Source: Nocardiopsis sp. FIRDI 009 (lineage in GTDB: Bacteria; Actinomycetota; Actinomycetes; Streptosporangiales; Streptosporangiaceae). Taken from it: a stretch of DNA of 64,000 bases. Below the pieces are notes generated by a model that made no database searches, had not been told where the DNA came from, and was given only the letters and a program-made list of their open reading frames with translations. Location of the stretch: NCBI RefSeq assembly GCF_003386285.1, contig NZ_QPNC01000015.1:124001-188000 (forward strand), written 5' to 3'. The position numbers were made by a program, and so were the translations under genes. Below are positions 1 through 9,193 of this stretch, piece by piece; positions within the stretch are counted from its first letter, which is position 1; each line of letters starts with the position of its first letter.

Positions 1-762
1 GGTGTACCCGGAGAACTCGGCGACGCGGGCGAACTCGGCCACCGGGTCCGCGACGAAGTCCTCGTAGCGCACCCGCAGGGTCGGCGTGCCGCGGCGGGCG
101 AGGGCGTCGAGGGTCGCGTTCTGGGTCACCCACTGGACGGCCGCGCGCCCGGCCGAGTAGCGCGCCATCTCCGGCTCGCTGCTGTCCGGGGAGGCGTCGG
201 GGCGCCGGACGCGCTTGCCCCAGGAATGCGCGACCGCCCGGGGGTCGCGCACCACGTGGAGCAGCCGCATCCGGGCGCCGAACCGCCAGCGCAGGCACGC
301 GGCGAGTGAGGCGTGCTTGCTGGCGTCCACGACCACGTGGGCTCCGCTGACCAGCGACACCGCCGAGTACAGGCGGTGGTAGAGGTCGGTGTAGCGCTCG
401 TTGCGCGCGGCGAGGACGCCGCCACCGGACCCGTTGAGCAGCACGGGCAGGAAGCGCGTGCGGTCGACGCCGCCCTTGAGCCGCAGCACGCCGCGCGCGT
501 CCAGGCGGTCCCAGCCGCCGAAGGCCTCCTTGCCGACGTCCGACCAGAAGCCGCAGTCGGCGAACGGCTGACCGCACCCGCAACGCTCGTTCTCCAGGAG
601 CCCGCGCCGCCACAGGTGCACGGCCTCACCGACCGAACAGAACCCGGGTAGCTCTCCGAGGAGCCGCTCGATCAGGGTCGACCCGGAGCGCCCCATCCCA
701 CCGACGAACACCAGACGATAGCCATCCACACGCCCAGGATATGACGTGGAGTCACGACGCAT
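1..762 (-). CDS. PAPS-dependent sulfotransferase, C-terminus cut by window edge
   Basis: The minus strand is open from ATG at 762 to the window edge, giving 254 residues with no stop. Residues 18-30 read LVFVGGMGRSGSTL, which is the phosphate-binding 5'-PSB loop of the sulfotransferase superfamily. Further on LLHVVRDPRAVAHSWGKR matches the 3'-phosphate-binding region that holds PAPS. The family transfers sulfate from PAPS to hydroxyls of glycans, lipids or metabolites; the acceptor cannot be read here. A GTG at 727-729 is an alternative start but ATG keeps a normal N-terminus. The neighbours cysN, cysD and cysQ on the same strand make and recycle sulfate-activation products, which supports the call. 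Confidence 0.85.
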   Translation of the reverse strand, partial: MRRDSTSYPGRVDGYRLVFVGGMGRSGSTLIERLLGELPGFCSVGEAVHLWRRGLLENERCGCGQPFADCGFWSDVGKEAFGGWDRLDARGVLRLKGGVDRTRFLPVLLNGSGGGVLAARNERYTDLYHRLYSAVSLVSGAHVVVDASKHASLAACLRWRFGARMRLLHVVRDPRAVAHSWGKRVRRPDASPDSSEPEMARYSAGRAAVQWVTQNATLDALARRGTPTLRVRYEDFVADPVAEFARVAEFSGYT

Positions 763-810
763 GGCCGAAACGTGACATTCGGGGGTCGGAAGCGCGCGTG
801 GGGGCGCGGA

Positions 811-1287
811 CTACCCCGCGGCGGTGATCTCCGCCCAGGCGCGGGTGCCGTGGACGGGGTGCGGGGTCAGGCCCCAGCGGGTGGCCAGGTGGTCGACGAC
901 GAGGAGCCCGCGCCCGCACTCGGCCTCGTCGTCGCTGTGGCGGTCCACGGCGTGGAGGGCGATGCGTCCGTGGTCGTGGACGTCGAGGCGCAGGGTGGCG
1001 CGGCCGCCGTCGGCCGACCAGGACAGGTCCAGGTGCACGGGCGGACGGCCGTGTGTGACCGCGTTGGTCACGAGTTCGCTGGCGACGAGGGTCGCCGACT
1101 CGACGAGTTCGATGCGGCCCAGGCGGAACAGGAAACGCTCCACCAGGCGGCGGGCGCTGGCCGCGCTGGCCAGGACACCGGGCAGCCGGTGGGTCTCACC
1201 GGCCTCGGCGGGCACACCCGGAGCACTCCCGTCGGGTTCCCCGACGGCGGGGAGGGGAGACAGATCGACCTTCGCGGTGGAGGGCAT
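811..1287 (-). CDS. RsbW-like HATPase (anti-sigma/ATP-binding regulatory protein)
   Basis: A 158-residue protein of the small actinobacterial HATPase_c_2 type. The N box is seen in ESATLVASELVTNAVTHG and the G1/G2 region in DVHDHGR and GRGLLVVDHLATRWG. Such proteins are stand-alone Bergerat-fold kinases related to RsbW/SpoIIAB that bind anti-anti-sigma factors; the partner is unknown here because no STAS gene is adjacent. The ATG at 1287 was chosen because AAGGA lies about 8 bases upstream; an open frame extends much further upstream but has no recognisable coding character. The gene lies between cysN and the sulfotransferase on the same strand, about 285 bases after cysN, so it probably has its own promoter. 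Confidence 0.8.
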   Translation of the reverse strand: MPSTAKVDLSPLPAVGEPDGSAPGVPAEAGETHRLPGVLASAASARRLVERFLFRLGRIELVESATLVASELVTNAVTHGRPPVHLDLSWSADGGRATLRLDVHDHGRIALHAVDRHSDDEAECGRGLLVVDHLATRWGLTPHPVHGTRAWAEITAAG

Positions 1288-1489
1288 CACGCCGTTCCTT
1301 CGAACAGGACTCGGCGCCACCCCCGGGCGTGGGCGTCGCACCCCACCCGATCCGGTGACACCGGTCTCACCTGCACTGATGCCCCAAGGATGACCCATAC
1401 GTTGGCAAATGTAAACCTTGTGTTCATTGTGACAGCCGTGACTACGCGGAGTGCACGGTGTCCGGATAGCGGGATCCAGGACACGCGCA

Positions 1490-1511
1490 GGGGCCGCCCG
1501 GAGGCGGCCCC
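1490..1511 (-). terminator. Hairpin terminator after cysN
   Basis: GGGGCCGCC (1490-1498), loop CGGA, GGCGGCCCC (1503-1511): a perfect 9-bp GC stem 62 bases beyond the cysN stop codon. It has no T-run, as is usual for intrinsic terminators in this group. The rest of the 1288-1572 gap shows nothing else recognisable. Confidence 0.6.
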
Positions 1512-1572
1512 GGTCACGAACTGCTCCCTGGCACGGTCGCCCGACACGGCGGAGGGTCGGGGAGAACACCGC

Positions 1573-2841
1573 CTAGTCGGCCTTGACGACCATCCCCGCG
1601 CCGACCGTGGCGTTGGTGGCCTCGTCGATGAGGATGAACCCGCCCGTCTGGCGGTTCTTGGCGTACTCGTCCACGAACAGGGGCTGGGTGGAGCGCAGCC
1701 GCACCCGGCCGATCTCGTTGAGCGCCAGGTGGTCGGCCTGCTCGTCCCGGTGCAGCGTGTTCACGTCCAACCGGTAGCGCAGGTCCTTGACCAGCACCTT
1801 CGCGGTGCGCGTCGTGTGCTTGACGATGAGCTTGGAACGCGGCGTGAGCTTGCGCGCGTCGGTCATCCAGCACACCATCGCCTCGATGTCCTGCGACACC
1901 TTCGGCGCGTTGTTGGGACGGCAGATCATGTCGCCCCGGGAGATGTCGATCTCGTCCTCCAACAGGAGGGTGACCGACATCGGCGAGTAGGCCTCGGCCA
2001 CCTCGCCGTCGGCGGTCATGATCCTCGCCACCCGCGTGCTCAGCCCGGAGGGCAGGTGGGTGACCTCGTCGCCCGGCTTGAGCACACCGCCCGCGAGCTG
2101 ACCCGCGTAGCCCCGGTAGTCGTGCAGCTCGGGGTCGTCGGATTTGTGCGGCCGGATGACGTACTGCACCGGGAAGCGCGCGTCGATCAGGTTGCGGTCC
2201 GAGGCGATGTGCACGTTCTCCAGGTGGTGCAGCAGGGAGGGCCCGCTGTACCAGGGCGTGTTCTCCGAGCGGCTCACCACGTTGTCGCCGTGCAGGGCCG
2301 AGAGCGGGATGAACGTGAGATCGCACACGTCGAGCTTGCTGGCGAAGTCGGTGAACTCCGCCTTGATCTGCTCGAACCGATCCTGGGAGTAGTCCACCAG
2401 GTCCATCTTGTTCACCGCCAGCACCAGGTGCGGGACCTGGAGCAGGGAGGTCAGGAAGGCGTGGCGGCGGCTCTGCTCCTGGAGGCCCTTGCGGGCGTCC
2501 ACGAGGATGATCGCCAGGTCCGAGGTGGAGGCGCCGGTGACCATGTTCCGGGTGTACTGGATGTGGCCCGGGGTGTCCGCGATGATGAAGGTGCGCTTGG
2601 GTGTGGCGAAGTAGCGGTAGGCCACGTCGATGGTGATGCCCTGTTCCCGCTCCGCGCGCAGGCCGTCGGTGAGCAGGGCCAGGTTGGTCTGCTCCTCGCC
2701 GCGGGCGGTGCTGGTGCGCTCGACCGCGTCGAGCTGGTCCTCGAAGATCGACTTGGAGTCGTACAGCAGTCGGCCGATCAGGGTGCTCTTACCGTCGTCG
2801 ACGGAGCCCGCCGTGGCGAACCGCAGGATGTCGTTGCTCAT
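1573..2841 (-). CDS. cysN: Sulfate adenylyltransferase large (GTPase) subunit
   Basis: CysN couples GTP hydrolysis to synthesis of APS from sulfate and ATP by CysD. The 422-residue protein has the P-loop GSVDDGKST at residues 12-20, the switch II motif DTPGH, and NKMD for guanine recognition, then the EF-Tu-like beta-barrel domains. It starts at MSNDILRF; a longer open frame upstream overlaps cysD and is not coding. There is no APS-kinase (CysC) domain at the C-terminus, so this is CysN and not the NodQ/CysNC fusion, and PAPS must be completed by a kinase outside this window. It follows cysD by 49 bases in what looks like one operon with cysQ and the glycosyl transferase gene. Confidence 0.95.
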   Translation of the reverse strand: MSNDILRFATAGSVDDGKSTLIGRLLYDSKSIFEDQLDAVERTSTARGEEQTNLALLTDGLRAEREQGITIDVAYRYFATPKRTFIIADTPGHIQYTRNMVTGASTSDLAIILVDARKGLQEQSRRHAFLTSLLQVPHLVLAVNKMDLVDYSQDRFEQIKAEFTDFASKLDVCDLTFIPLSALHGDNVVSRSENTPWYSGPSLLHHLENVHIASDRNLIDARFPVQYVIRPHKSDDPELHDYRGYAGQLAGGVLKPGDEVTHLPSGLSTRVARIMTADGEVAEAYSPMSVTLLLEDEIDISRGDMICRPNNAPKVSQDIEAMVCWMTDARKLTPRSKLIVKHTTRTAKVLVKDLRYRLDVNTLHRDEQADHLALNEIGRVRLRSTQPLFVDEYAKNRQTGGFILIDEATNATVGAGMVVKAD

Positions 2842-2890
2842 GCTTGCCTGGTCCAGGGTCGAAGGGGTGGGAGCTTGGGGCCCGGCGCGG

Positions 2891-3823
2891 CTAGAAGTAG
2901 CCCTCGCGCTTGCGGTCCTCCATCGCGGCCTCGCTGGCGCGGTCGTCGGCCCGGGTCTGTCCGCGCTCGGTGATCCGGGTCGCGGCGATCTCGGCGATGA
3001 TGTCGTCCAGCTCCACCGCCGTGGACTTGACCGCACCCGTGCAGGTCAGATCGCCGACGGTGCGGTAACGCACGGTCTCGGTGAAGACCGTCTCGGTCTC
3101 GTCGCGCTGGATGATGGGCGAGTCGGCCAACAGGATGCCGTCGCGCTCGAAGACCCGGCGCTCGTGCGCGAAGTAGATGGAGGGCAGCTCCAGCCTCTCG
3201 CGCTTGATGTAGCTCCACACGTCCAACTCGGTCCAGTTGGAGATCGGGAACACGCGGATGTGCTCACCGCGCTCGATGCGGGTGTTGTACACGCTCCACA
3301 GCTCGGGGCGCTGGTTCTTGGGGTCCCACTGCCCGAACTCGTCGCGGAAGGAGAAGACCCGCTCCTTGGCGCGGGCCTTCTCCTCGTCGCGGCGGGCGCC
3401 GCCGAAGGCCGCGTCGAAGCCGTTGTCCTCGATGGCCTCCAGCAGCGCGGCGGTCTGGAGTCGGTTGCGGCTGGCCCAGCGCCCGGTGGGCTCGGCGACC
3501 TTGCCCGCGTCGATCTGTTCCTGGACGGAGGCCACGACCAGCCGGACGCCCGCCTCGGCGACGCGGCGGTCGCGGAACTCGATCACCTCGTCGAAGTTGT
3601 GGCCGGTGTCCACGTGCATCACGGGGAAGGGGATGGCGCCGGGCCAGAAGGCCTTCTCCGCCAGGCGGAGCATGACGATGGAGTCCTTGCCGCCGGAGAA
3701 GAGCAGCACCGGCCGCTCGAACTCGGCGGCCACCTCGCGCATGATGAAGATCGCCTCGGCCTCCAGCACGTCGAGCTGGGAGAGCTGGTAGCGCCCGGGC
3801 GCCTGCTGACTGGACTGACCCAT
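2891..3823 (-). CDS. cysD: Sulfate adenylyltransferase small subunit
   Basis: CysD is the catalytic ATP-sulfurylase subunit that joins sulfate to AMP. The 310-residue length is typical. The PP-loop SGGKDS is at residues 43-48, and the family signatures VDTGHNFDEVIEFRD, FGGARRDEEKARAKER and the C-terminal REGYF are all present. The ATG at 3823 gives the conserved N-terminus before LSQLDVLEAEAI. It lies 50 bases after cysQ and 49 bases before cysN, so the three are probably co-transcribed. No cysH or sulfite reductase gene is nearby, which sets this copy apart from a standard assimilation cluster. Confidence 0.96.
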   Translation of the reverse strand: MGQSSQQAPGRYQLSQLDVLEAEAIFIMREVAAEFERPVLLFSGGKDSIVMLRLAEKAFWPGAIPFPVMHVDTGHNFDEVIEFRDRRVAEAGVRLVVASVQEQIDAGKVAEPTGRWASRNRLQTAALLEAIEDNGFDAAFGGARRDEEKARAKERVFSFRDEFGQWDPKNQRPELWSVYNTRIERGEHIRVFPISNWTELDVWSYIKRERLELPSIYFAHERRVFERDGILLADSPIIQRDETETVFTETVRYRTVGDLTCTGAVKSTAVELDDIIAEIAATRITERGQTRADDRASEAAMEDRKREGYF

Positions 3824-3873
3824 GAATCCGCCTCTGTGATACCGACATGGCCGACGGCGGAGGGCCTCTTCGG

Positions 3874-4665
3874 TCAGCCCCCCGCGTGCGGTCCCGCGCT
3901 GTCCAGGTCCGCACCGTCGCGGATGCTTGCCAACAACATACCCGACAATTCCGATCGACATACAAGGATATCGGGGAGTAGCGGATCGGACACGTTGTAG
4001 CGCAACGGCGAGCCGTCGATCCGCGAGGCGTGCAGGCCGGCGGCGCGCGCGACCGCGACGGGAGCGGCGCTGTCCCATTCGTACTGGCCGCCCGCGTGCA
4101 CGTAGATGTCGGCGATGCCGAGCATGACCGCGCAGATCTTCGCCCCCGCCGACCCCATCGGGATCACCTCGGCGCCGAGCTGGTTGGCCATGCGCTGCAC
4201 GAACGCGGGCGGCCGCGACCGGCTCGCGGTGATGCGCAGGCGCTGGTCCCCGGGGCGCTCGTCCGGCAGCCACGGCGGGTCGACCGTGGAGACGGTGCTG
4301 CCCTGGGCCGGGAGGGCGACGGCGCCCGCGACGAGGTCGCCGTTCTCCCACAGCGCCACGTGCACGGCCCAGTCGGTGCGGCCCGCCTCGGCGAACTCCC
4401 GGGTGCCGTCGAGCGGGTCGATGATCCACACGCGCCGCGCCCGCAGCCGCGACAGGTCGTCCGCGCCCTCTTCGGAGAGCACCGCGTCGCTGGGACGCAG
4501 CCGTCCGAGGGCGGAGAAGAGGAACTCGTGGGAGGTCCTGTCCCCCAGGGTCCGCAGCACGTCGGGCTCGGCGAACCCGTGCCGGGCCCGCAGCCGCAGC
4601 AGGAGCTGACCCGCCTCGGTCGCCAGGTCCCGGGCAACCTCATGATCGTTTCTGATGCTCTTCAC
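3874..4665 (-). CDS. cysQ: 3'(2'),5'-bisphosphate nucleotidase (PAP phosphatase)
   Basis: CysQ hydrolyses 3'-phosphoadenosine 5'-phosphate, the by-product of PAPS-using sulfotransferases, to AMP. The 263-residue protein belongs to the Li-sensitive inositol monophosphatase superfamily: metal ligands are in SEEG (E65-E66), DPLDGT (83-88) and WDSAAP (197-202). Its stop region lies 50 bases before cysD and its start lies 3 bases after the glycosyl transferase stop codon, suggesting translational coupling. A PAP phosphatase is needed mainly where PAPS is consumed by sulfotransferases, which fits the sulfotransferase at the left edge. Confidence 0.9.
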   Translation of the reverse strand: MKSIRNDHEVARDLATEAGQLLLRLRARHGFAEPDVLRTLGDRTSHEFLFSALGRLRPSDAVLSEEGADDLSRLRARRVWIIDPLDGTREFAEAGRTDWAVHVALWENGDLVAGAVALPAQGSTVSTVDPPWLPDERPGDQRLRITASRSRPPAFVQRMANQLGAEVIPMGSAGAKICAVMLGIADIYVHAGGQYEWDSAAPVAVARAAGLHASRIDGSPLRYNVSDPLLPDILVCRSELSGMLLASIRDGADLDSAGPHAGG

Positions 4666-4668
4666 CGG

Positions 4669-6312
4669 CTAGTAAGCTCCCGCCCCACGGATCACCGCTG
4701 ACCACGTCTTCCACAGGATCTGGATGTCCAACGTCAGCGACCAGTTTTCCACGTACCTCAGGTCCAGGCGGACCGATTCCTCCCAGGAGAGGTCGGAACG
4801 GCCGCTGACCTGCCACAGGCCCGTCATTCCCGGCTTGACCACGAGCCGGCGTCGGACGTCGTGCCCGTACTGGGCGACCTCCTCCGGCAGCGGCGGCCTG
4901 GGGCCGACAAGCGACATCTCCCCTCGGACCACGTTGACGAGCTGGGGAAGCTCATCGAGCGAGTACCGGCGCAGCCATGCTCCCACGGGCGTCACCCTGG
5001 GGTCGCGACGCATCTTGAACAGCACCCCGTCGTGCTCGTTGCGGGGCCTGAGCGTCTCCTTCAACGCGTCGGCCCCGACCACCATGGTACGGAACTTGTA
5101 CACGGTGAACTCGGCGCCACCCCTGCCGACCCGCGTCTGGGTGAACAGGGCGGGCCCGCCGCCCTCGGAGCGGATGAGCACGGTCAGCACCAGGAACAGG
5201 GGGGAGAGCAGGACCAGTGCCAGGGCCGCGGCGCAGCGGTCGAAGGCGCCCTTGAGCAGTCGGCGCCCTCCCTCCAGCTCGGGGTGCTCCACGTGCAGGA
5301 GGGGGAGCCCGGCCACCGGGCGGATGGAGGTGCGCGGCCCGGCGACCTCCATGAGCGCGGAGGCGACGATGAGGTCGGTCCCGTTCTTCTCCAGCGCCCA
5401 CGCCAGCCGGCGCAGCTCGACGCCGTCCATCTCGGGGCAGGCCAGCACGGCCACGGTGTCGGCTCCGACGAGGCTGGCGGCCTCCGCGGCCTCCTCGAAG
5501 GAGCCCAGGACCGGGCAGCCCTCCACGGTGTCGGGGCCGGACCCGCTGCCGGCGGCCTCCTCGGGCGGCAGGCACACCCCCACGACCCGCATGCCGTGGT
5601 AGATCTCCCCCCGGAAGCGGCGGATGAGGTCGCGGGCGGCGCACCGGTAGCCGACGACCAGCACCCCGCTCATGCACCGGCCGGACCGGCGGCTCCGGTG
5701 CAGGGCCTTGCGGCGGGCGTAGTGCAGGGCCAGGCTCGCGGCGACGATGAGCGGCGGGACCGCGAGGGCGTACCAGCGCGACAGGTCGAAGGCGACGGCG
5801 TAGGCGCTGATCGCGAGCGAGGCCGCCAGGAACACCCCGGCGACGGAGATCCGGCGGTACTCCTCGGTCCCGATCCCGAGGAAGCGGCGCTCGTACCCGC
5901 CGCCCAGCCAGACGAAGGCCACCCACACCACCGGGAGCAGCAGGGAGAGGTGGAGGTAGGGGACGGCCTCCGGCGCCCACACCGAGTCCCGGAACCGGAC
6001 GACGGTCCCGCCGAAGGCCGCCGCGGCGGCGGCGAGCAGGTCGAGCACCACCAGTCCCGCGACGTACGGACGCGTCCACGACCGTCCGCGCGCCTCGGTG
6101 TCGAGCCCCTCGGCGCCGACCGGCCGGGCGCTCCGGTACTGAGCGGTCTCCACCCCGCTGGTTGTGGCCACACTTCCCCCCAAGAGCACTACTCGTTCCG
6201 AGACACTCACGATGAGTAACCACACCTGGCACCCCAGAACCCCTGCGGAAGGGTGGGAGTGGGGCGTGGGGTCGGGTAGCGAACATGGACTGACGCCCCG
6301 AACAGTAACCAA
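4669..6312 (-). CDS. Polyprenyl-phosphate sugar-1-phosphate transferase (exopolysaccharide initiating enzyme)
   Basis: This WbaP/CpsE-like enzyme starts repeat-unit assembly on undecaprenyl phosphate at the membrane. The N-terminal half has several hydrophobic segments (about residues 85-195), a middle Rossmann-like CoA-binding-type region (VLVVGYRCAARDLIRRF), and a C-terminal bacterial sugar transferase domain with one membrane helix, KFRTM, RRYSLDELPQL and GPRPPLPEEV. The start is uncertain: the open frame begins at 6312, but GTG codons near 6220 and 6172 are equally plausible and none has a clear ribosome site. It is the first gene of a run with cysQ-cysD-cysN, separated from cysQ by 3 bases, which links glycan assembly to sulfation. 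Confidence 0.88.
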   Translation of the reverse strand: MVTVRGVSPCSLPDPTPHSHPSAGVLGCQVWLLIVSVSERVVLLGGSVATTSGVETAQYRSARPVGAEGLDTEARGRSWTRPYVAGLVVLDLLAAAAAAFGGTVVRFRDSVWAPEAVPYLHLSLLLPVVWVAFVWLGGGYERRFLGIGTEEYRRISVAGVFLAASLAISAYAVAFDLSRWYALAVPPLIVAASLALHYARRKALHRSRRSGRCMSGVLVVGYRCAARDLIRRFRGEIYHGMRVVGVCLPPEEAAGSGSGPDTVEGCPVLGSFEEAAEAASLVGADTVAVLACPEMDGVELRRLAWALEKNGTDLIVASALMEVAGPRTSIRPVAGLPLLHVEHPELEGGRRLLKGAFDRCAAALALVLLSPLFLVLTVLIRSEGGGPALFTQTRVGRGGAEFTVYKFRTMVVGADALKETLRPRNEHDGVLFKMRRDPRVTPVGAWLRRYSLDELPQLVNVVRGEMSLVGPRPPLPEEVAQYGHDVRRRLVVKPGMTGLWQVSGRSDLSWEESVRLDLRYVENWSLTLDIQILWKTWSAVIRGAGAY

Positions 6313-6435
6313 AAGTAGTGGAGAAGTCGCGTGACGTGTCGGCTTGTTGGTGAAGCTCAGCCGGGTTGTCCCAATAACGTGTCTTCGTCGAGACCGAAAC
6401 CACGCCTGGCGGCGGCACCCGGGCGGCGAACGGGC

Positions 6436-7017
6436 TCAGACCGCCGTGTGGAAGATGTTCTGCGCCCGCTCCAGGCCGTCCTTGATGATCGTGCGGACGG
6501 CGTCGGCGGCGCGTTCGACGTTGAGGTCGAGCTCCCCGCGCTCGGCGGAGGAGAAGTCGCGCAGGACGTAGGCCGCGGCGTCCATCCGGCCGGGCGGGCG
6601 GCCCACCCCGAAACGGACACGGACGTAGTCGGGGCTGGACAGGGAGGCCGTGACCGACTTCAGGCCGTTGTGCCCGCCCGAGCCGCCGCCCCGCTTGAGC
6701 TTGAGCGCGGAGAAGTCGATGTCCAGCTCGTCGTGCACGACGATGACGCGCTCGACCGGCACCTTGTAGAACTTCGCCAGCCCCGCGACGGGCCCGCCGG
6801 AGACGTTCATGAAGGACCGCGGCTTGGCCAGCACCACCGAGGCGCCCTCGATCCGGGTCTCCACGACCTCGGCGTGCGCCCTGTGCGCCTTCCAGCGCTC
6901 GTTGTTGGCGGACGCCAGCGCGTCCACCACCATGAACCCGGCGTTGTGCCGGTTCGCGGCGTACTTGGGGCCGGGGTTGCCCAGCCCGACGACCAGCCAG
7001 CGCTCAGCCTCAGCCAT
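6436..7017 (-). CDS. pth: Peptidyl-tRNA hydrolase
   Basis: Pth releases peptides from prematurely dropped peptidyl-tRNA. The 193-residue protein has the N-terminal [20 protein letters not shown] with catalytic-region N and H residues, [10 protein letters not shown], and VHDELD with [12 protein letters not shown]. The ATG at 7017 was chosen over one 66 bases upstream because GGAAG and GAGGA precede it and [16 protein letters not shown] is the normal start. It lies downstream of rplY on the same strand, a common bacterial pairing, but a strong hairpin between the two suggests at least partial independence. Confidence 0.96.
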   Translation of the reverse strand: MAEAERWLVVGLGNPGPKYAANRHNAGFMVVDALASANNERWKAHRAHAEVVETRIEGASVVLAKPRSFMNVSGGPVAGLAKFYKVPVERVIVVHDELDIDFSALKLKRGGGSGGHNGLKSVTASLSSPDYVRVRFGVGRPPGRMDAAAYVLRDFSSAERGELDLNVERAADAVRTIIKDGLERAQNIFHTAV

Positions 7018-7085
7018 GTCCTCGTTCTTCCTGATTCCCAGCATGCGCCACAGGTCCACCATGGTGCACGACCCTATCCGCACGC

Positions 7086-7121
7086 CGAACGCGCGGCCCC
7101 CGTCCGGGAACCGCGCGTTCG
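7086..7121 (-). terminator. Hairpin terminator after rplY
   Basis: CGAACGCGCGG (7086-7096) and CCGCGCGTTCG (7111-7121) form a perfect 11-bp stem around a 14-base loop, 27 bases past the rplY stop codon and upstream of pth. Confidence 0.65.
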
Positions 7122-7147
7122 CTGCGATGACTGTGCGGGGGACCGCC

Positions 7148-7744
7148 CTACTCGGCGGCGGGCTCCTCGGCGCCCTCCTCGGCCTCGGCGGCCTCCGGCT
7201 CCTCCTCCACCCGCGGGGCGGAGACGGTGAGCAGGATGGTCTCGGGGTCCGTGACCAGGGTGGTGCCCGCGGGCAGCTTGAGGTCGCCGGCGGTCGGCAT
7301 GGCGCCGATCTCCAGACCGTCGACGTCGAAGGTGACGCCCTCGGGGATGTGGGTGGCCTCGGCCTCGACCGTCACCTCGACGAGCTCCTGGTTGAGCACG
7401 CCCGGGGCCTTGACCTCACCGGTCAGCTCGACGTGGATGTCGACCTGGACCTTCTCGCCCTTGGACACGACCAGCAGGTCGACGTGCTCCAGGAAGCCCT
7501 TGATGGCATCGCGCTGGACGCTCTTGGGGAGGGCGAGGTTGTCCTTGTCGAGACCGTCGAGACGGATCAGGACGTTGGGGGTCTTCAGGGCGAGCATGAG
7601 CTCGTGGCCAGGCAGGTTGAGGTGGCGGGGCTCGGTGCCGTGGCCGTAGAGGACGGCCGGCACCTTACCCGCGCGGCGGGCGCGCCGAGCGGCGCCCTTG
7701 CCGAATTCCGTGCGGGGCTCGGCAGCGATTCGTACCTCGGACAC
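7148..7744 (-). CDS. rplY: 50S ribosomal protein L25/Ctc
   Basis: L25 binds 5S rRNA in the central protuberance. The 198-residue protein is the long Ctc form: N-terminal L25 domain ([19 protein letters not shown], residues 3-95) and C-terminal beta domain ([21 protein letters not shown]), ending in a glutamate/alanine-rich acidic tail typical of actinobacteria. The GTG at 7744 is supported by GAGGAG 7 bases upstream and by conservation from SEVRI onward; the ATG further upstream gives an unrelated leader. It is separated from prs by a 463-base gap and from pth by a hairpin. Confidence 0.94.
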   Translation of the reverse strand: MSEVRIAAEPRTEFGKGAARRARRAGKVPAVLYGHGTEPRHLNLPGHELMLALKTPNVLIRLDGLDKDNLALPKSVQRDAIKGFLEHVDLLVVSKGEKVQVDIHVELTGEVKAPGVLNQELVEVTVEAEATHIPEGVTFDVDGLEIGAMPTAGDLKLPAGTTLVTDPETILLTVSAPRVEEEPEAAEAEEGAEEPAAE

Positions 7745-8207
7745 GACAAAACTCCTCGGGTTCAACCCCGCAGTACGGGGAACACGACTCCAGTAGTACG
7801 ACGATTCCCGCACTGGGCGGGGAAAGCGGCGGGGTCACCCACGTGGGGACACGGCCGCCGTGGTTCCAGGCGTGCCCGGCGAGCTGCCACCGGACCCGCC
7901 CGGCCCGGGAACACTCGTCGCGCACCCCTGCCCGCGCGATCCTGCGCAGCCGAAGGGGCTCCGCCTGGGCACGGGGACACTCGGCCAAGTCTACTGGCTT
8001 CACCGACGACTCCGTACACGGCCCGCTGCCGGACACCCGGCATTCACGGGTGCCCGCCAGCATGGGAGCCGGGGAAGGCCAGTGGTCCCGGACGACGGCC
8101 GGGACCGGAGCACGCCGCTGGGCGGCGGGACGGACGACGGGCGGAGCCGAAGGCCCCTCCGTCACGGGTGTCCCGCCCCTCGCACGACGCGGCCCCGGGC
8201 GGCGGTC
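7745..8207. other. Intergenic gap between rplY and prs
   Basis: No gene is supported in this 463-base stretch. Open frames in it have no family resemblance and no ribosome sites. It should hold the rplY promoter (right to left) and holds a hairpin after prs at 8084-8106. No RNA gene was recognised. Confidence 0.6.
8084..8106 (-). terminator. Hairpin about 100 bases after prs
   Basis: GGTCCCGG (8084-8091), loop of 7, CCGGGACC (8099-8106). It is a perfect 8-bp stem downstream of prs on the minus strand and probably ends the glmU-prs transcript. Confidence 0.45.
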
Positions 8208-9176
8208 CTACTCGAACAGGCTCGTCACCGAACCGTCGGTGAACACCTCGCTGATGGCGCGGGCGATCAGCGGCGCGATCGACAGCTGGGTGAGCTTGTC
8301 GAACGAGCGCTCCTCCGGGACCGGCAGGGAGTTGGTGATGATCACCTCGGAGATCCGCGAGTTCTGGAGGCGCTCGGCCGCCGGGCCGGACAGCACACCG
8401 TGCGTGGCGGCCACGATGACCTTCTCCGCGCCGTTCTCGAACAGCGCCTCGGATGCCTTCACGATGGTGCCGCCGGTGTCGATCATGTCGTCGACCAGCA
8501 CGCACGTGCGGCCCTCGACCTGACCGACGACCTCGTGGACCCTCACCTGGTTGGCGACGTCCGGGTCACGGCGCTTGTGGATGATCGCCAGCGGGGCGCC
8601 GAGGCGGTCGGCCCAGCGGTCGGCGGTGCGGACGCGGCCCGCGTCCGGCGAGACCACGGTGATGTCGTTGGTCTCGACCTTGTCGCCCACGTAGTCGGCC
8701 AGGATCGGCAGGGCGAACAGGTGGTCCACCGGACCGTCGAAGAAGCCCTGGATCTGGTCGGTGTGCAGGTCGACGGCCATCATGCGGTTGGCGCCCGCCG
8801 TGCGGAACAGGTCCGTCATCAGCCGGGCCGAGATGGGCTCGCGGCCCCGGTGCTTCTTGTCCTGACGGGCGTACCCGAGGAACGGCGTGACCACGGTGAT
8901 CCGCTTGGCGGACGCGCGCTTGAGCGCGTCCACCATGATCAGCTGTTCCATGATCGACTCGTTGACCGGAGCCGAGTGGCACTGGAGGACGAACGCGTCA
9001 CAGCCACGGACGGACTCGAGGTAGCGGACGAAGATCTCACTGTTGGCGAAGGTGTCGAACCGGGTGGGGACCACGTCGATCCCCAACTCCTTCGCCACCT
9101 CCTGGGCCAGTTCGGGGTGGGTCCGCCCCGAGAAGAGCATCAGCTGTTTCTGCCCGGTGGCCTTCATCCCGCTCAC
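8208..9176 (-). CDS. prs: Ribose-phosphate pyrophosphokinase
   Basis: Makes PRPP from ribose 5-phosphate and ATP for nucleotide, histidine and tryptophan synthesis. The 322-residue protein carries the N-terminal KQLMLFSGRTHPELAQEV, the ATP-binding flexible loop YARQDKKHRGREPISA, and the PRPP-binding signature VLVDDMIDTGGTI. The GTG at 9176 (VSGMKATG) is preceded by GGGGGAGAAG; the ATG at 9167 would be 13 bases from that site. It lies 17 bases after glmU, so the two are one operon. Confidence 0.96.
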   Translation of the reverse strand: MSGMKATGQKQLMLFSGRTHPELAQEVAKELGIDVVPTRFDTFANSEIFVRYLESVRGCDAFVLQCHSAPVNESIMEQLIMVDALKRASAKRITVVTPFLGYARQDKKHRGREPISARLMTDLFRTAGANRMMAVDLHTDQIQGFFDGPVDHLFALPILADYVGDKVETNDITVVSPDAGRVRTADRWADRLGAPLAIIHKRRDPDVANQVRVHEVVGQVEGRTCVLVDDMIDTGGTIVKASEALFENGAEKVIVAATHGVLSGPAAERLQNSRISEVIITNSLPVPEERSFDKLTQLSIAPLIARAISEVFTDGSVTSLFE

Positions 9177-9193
9177 GTACTTCTCCCCCACGG

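Noticed and set aside
7745..8207. A protein-coding gene in the gap between rplY and prs
   Set aside because: Frames are open because of GC content but lack start sites with ribosome sequences and any conserved motif.
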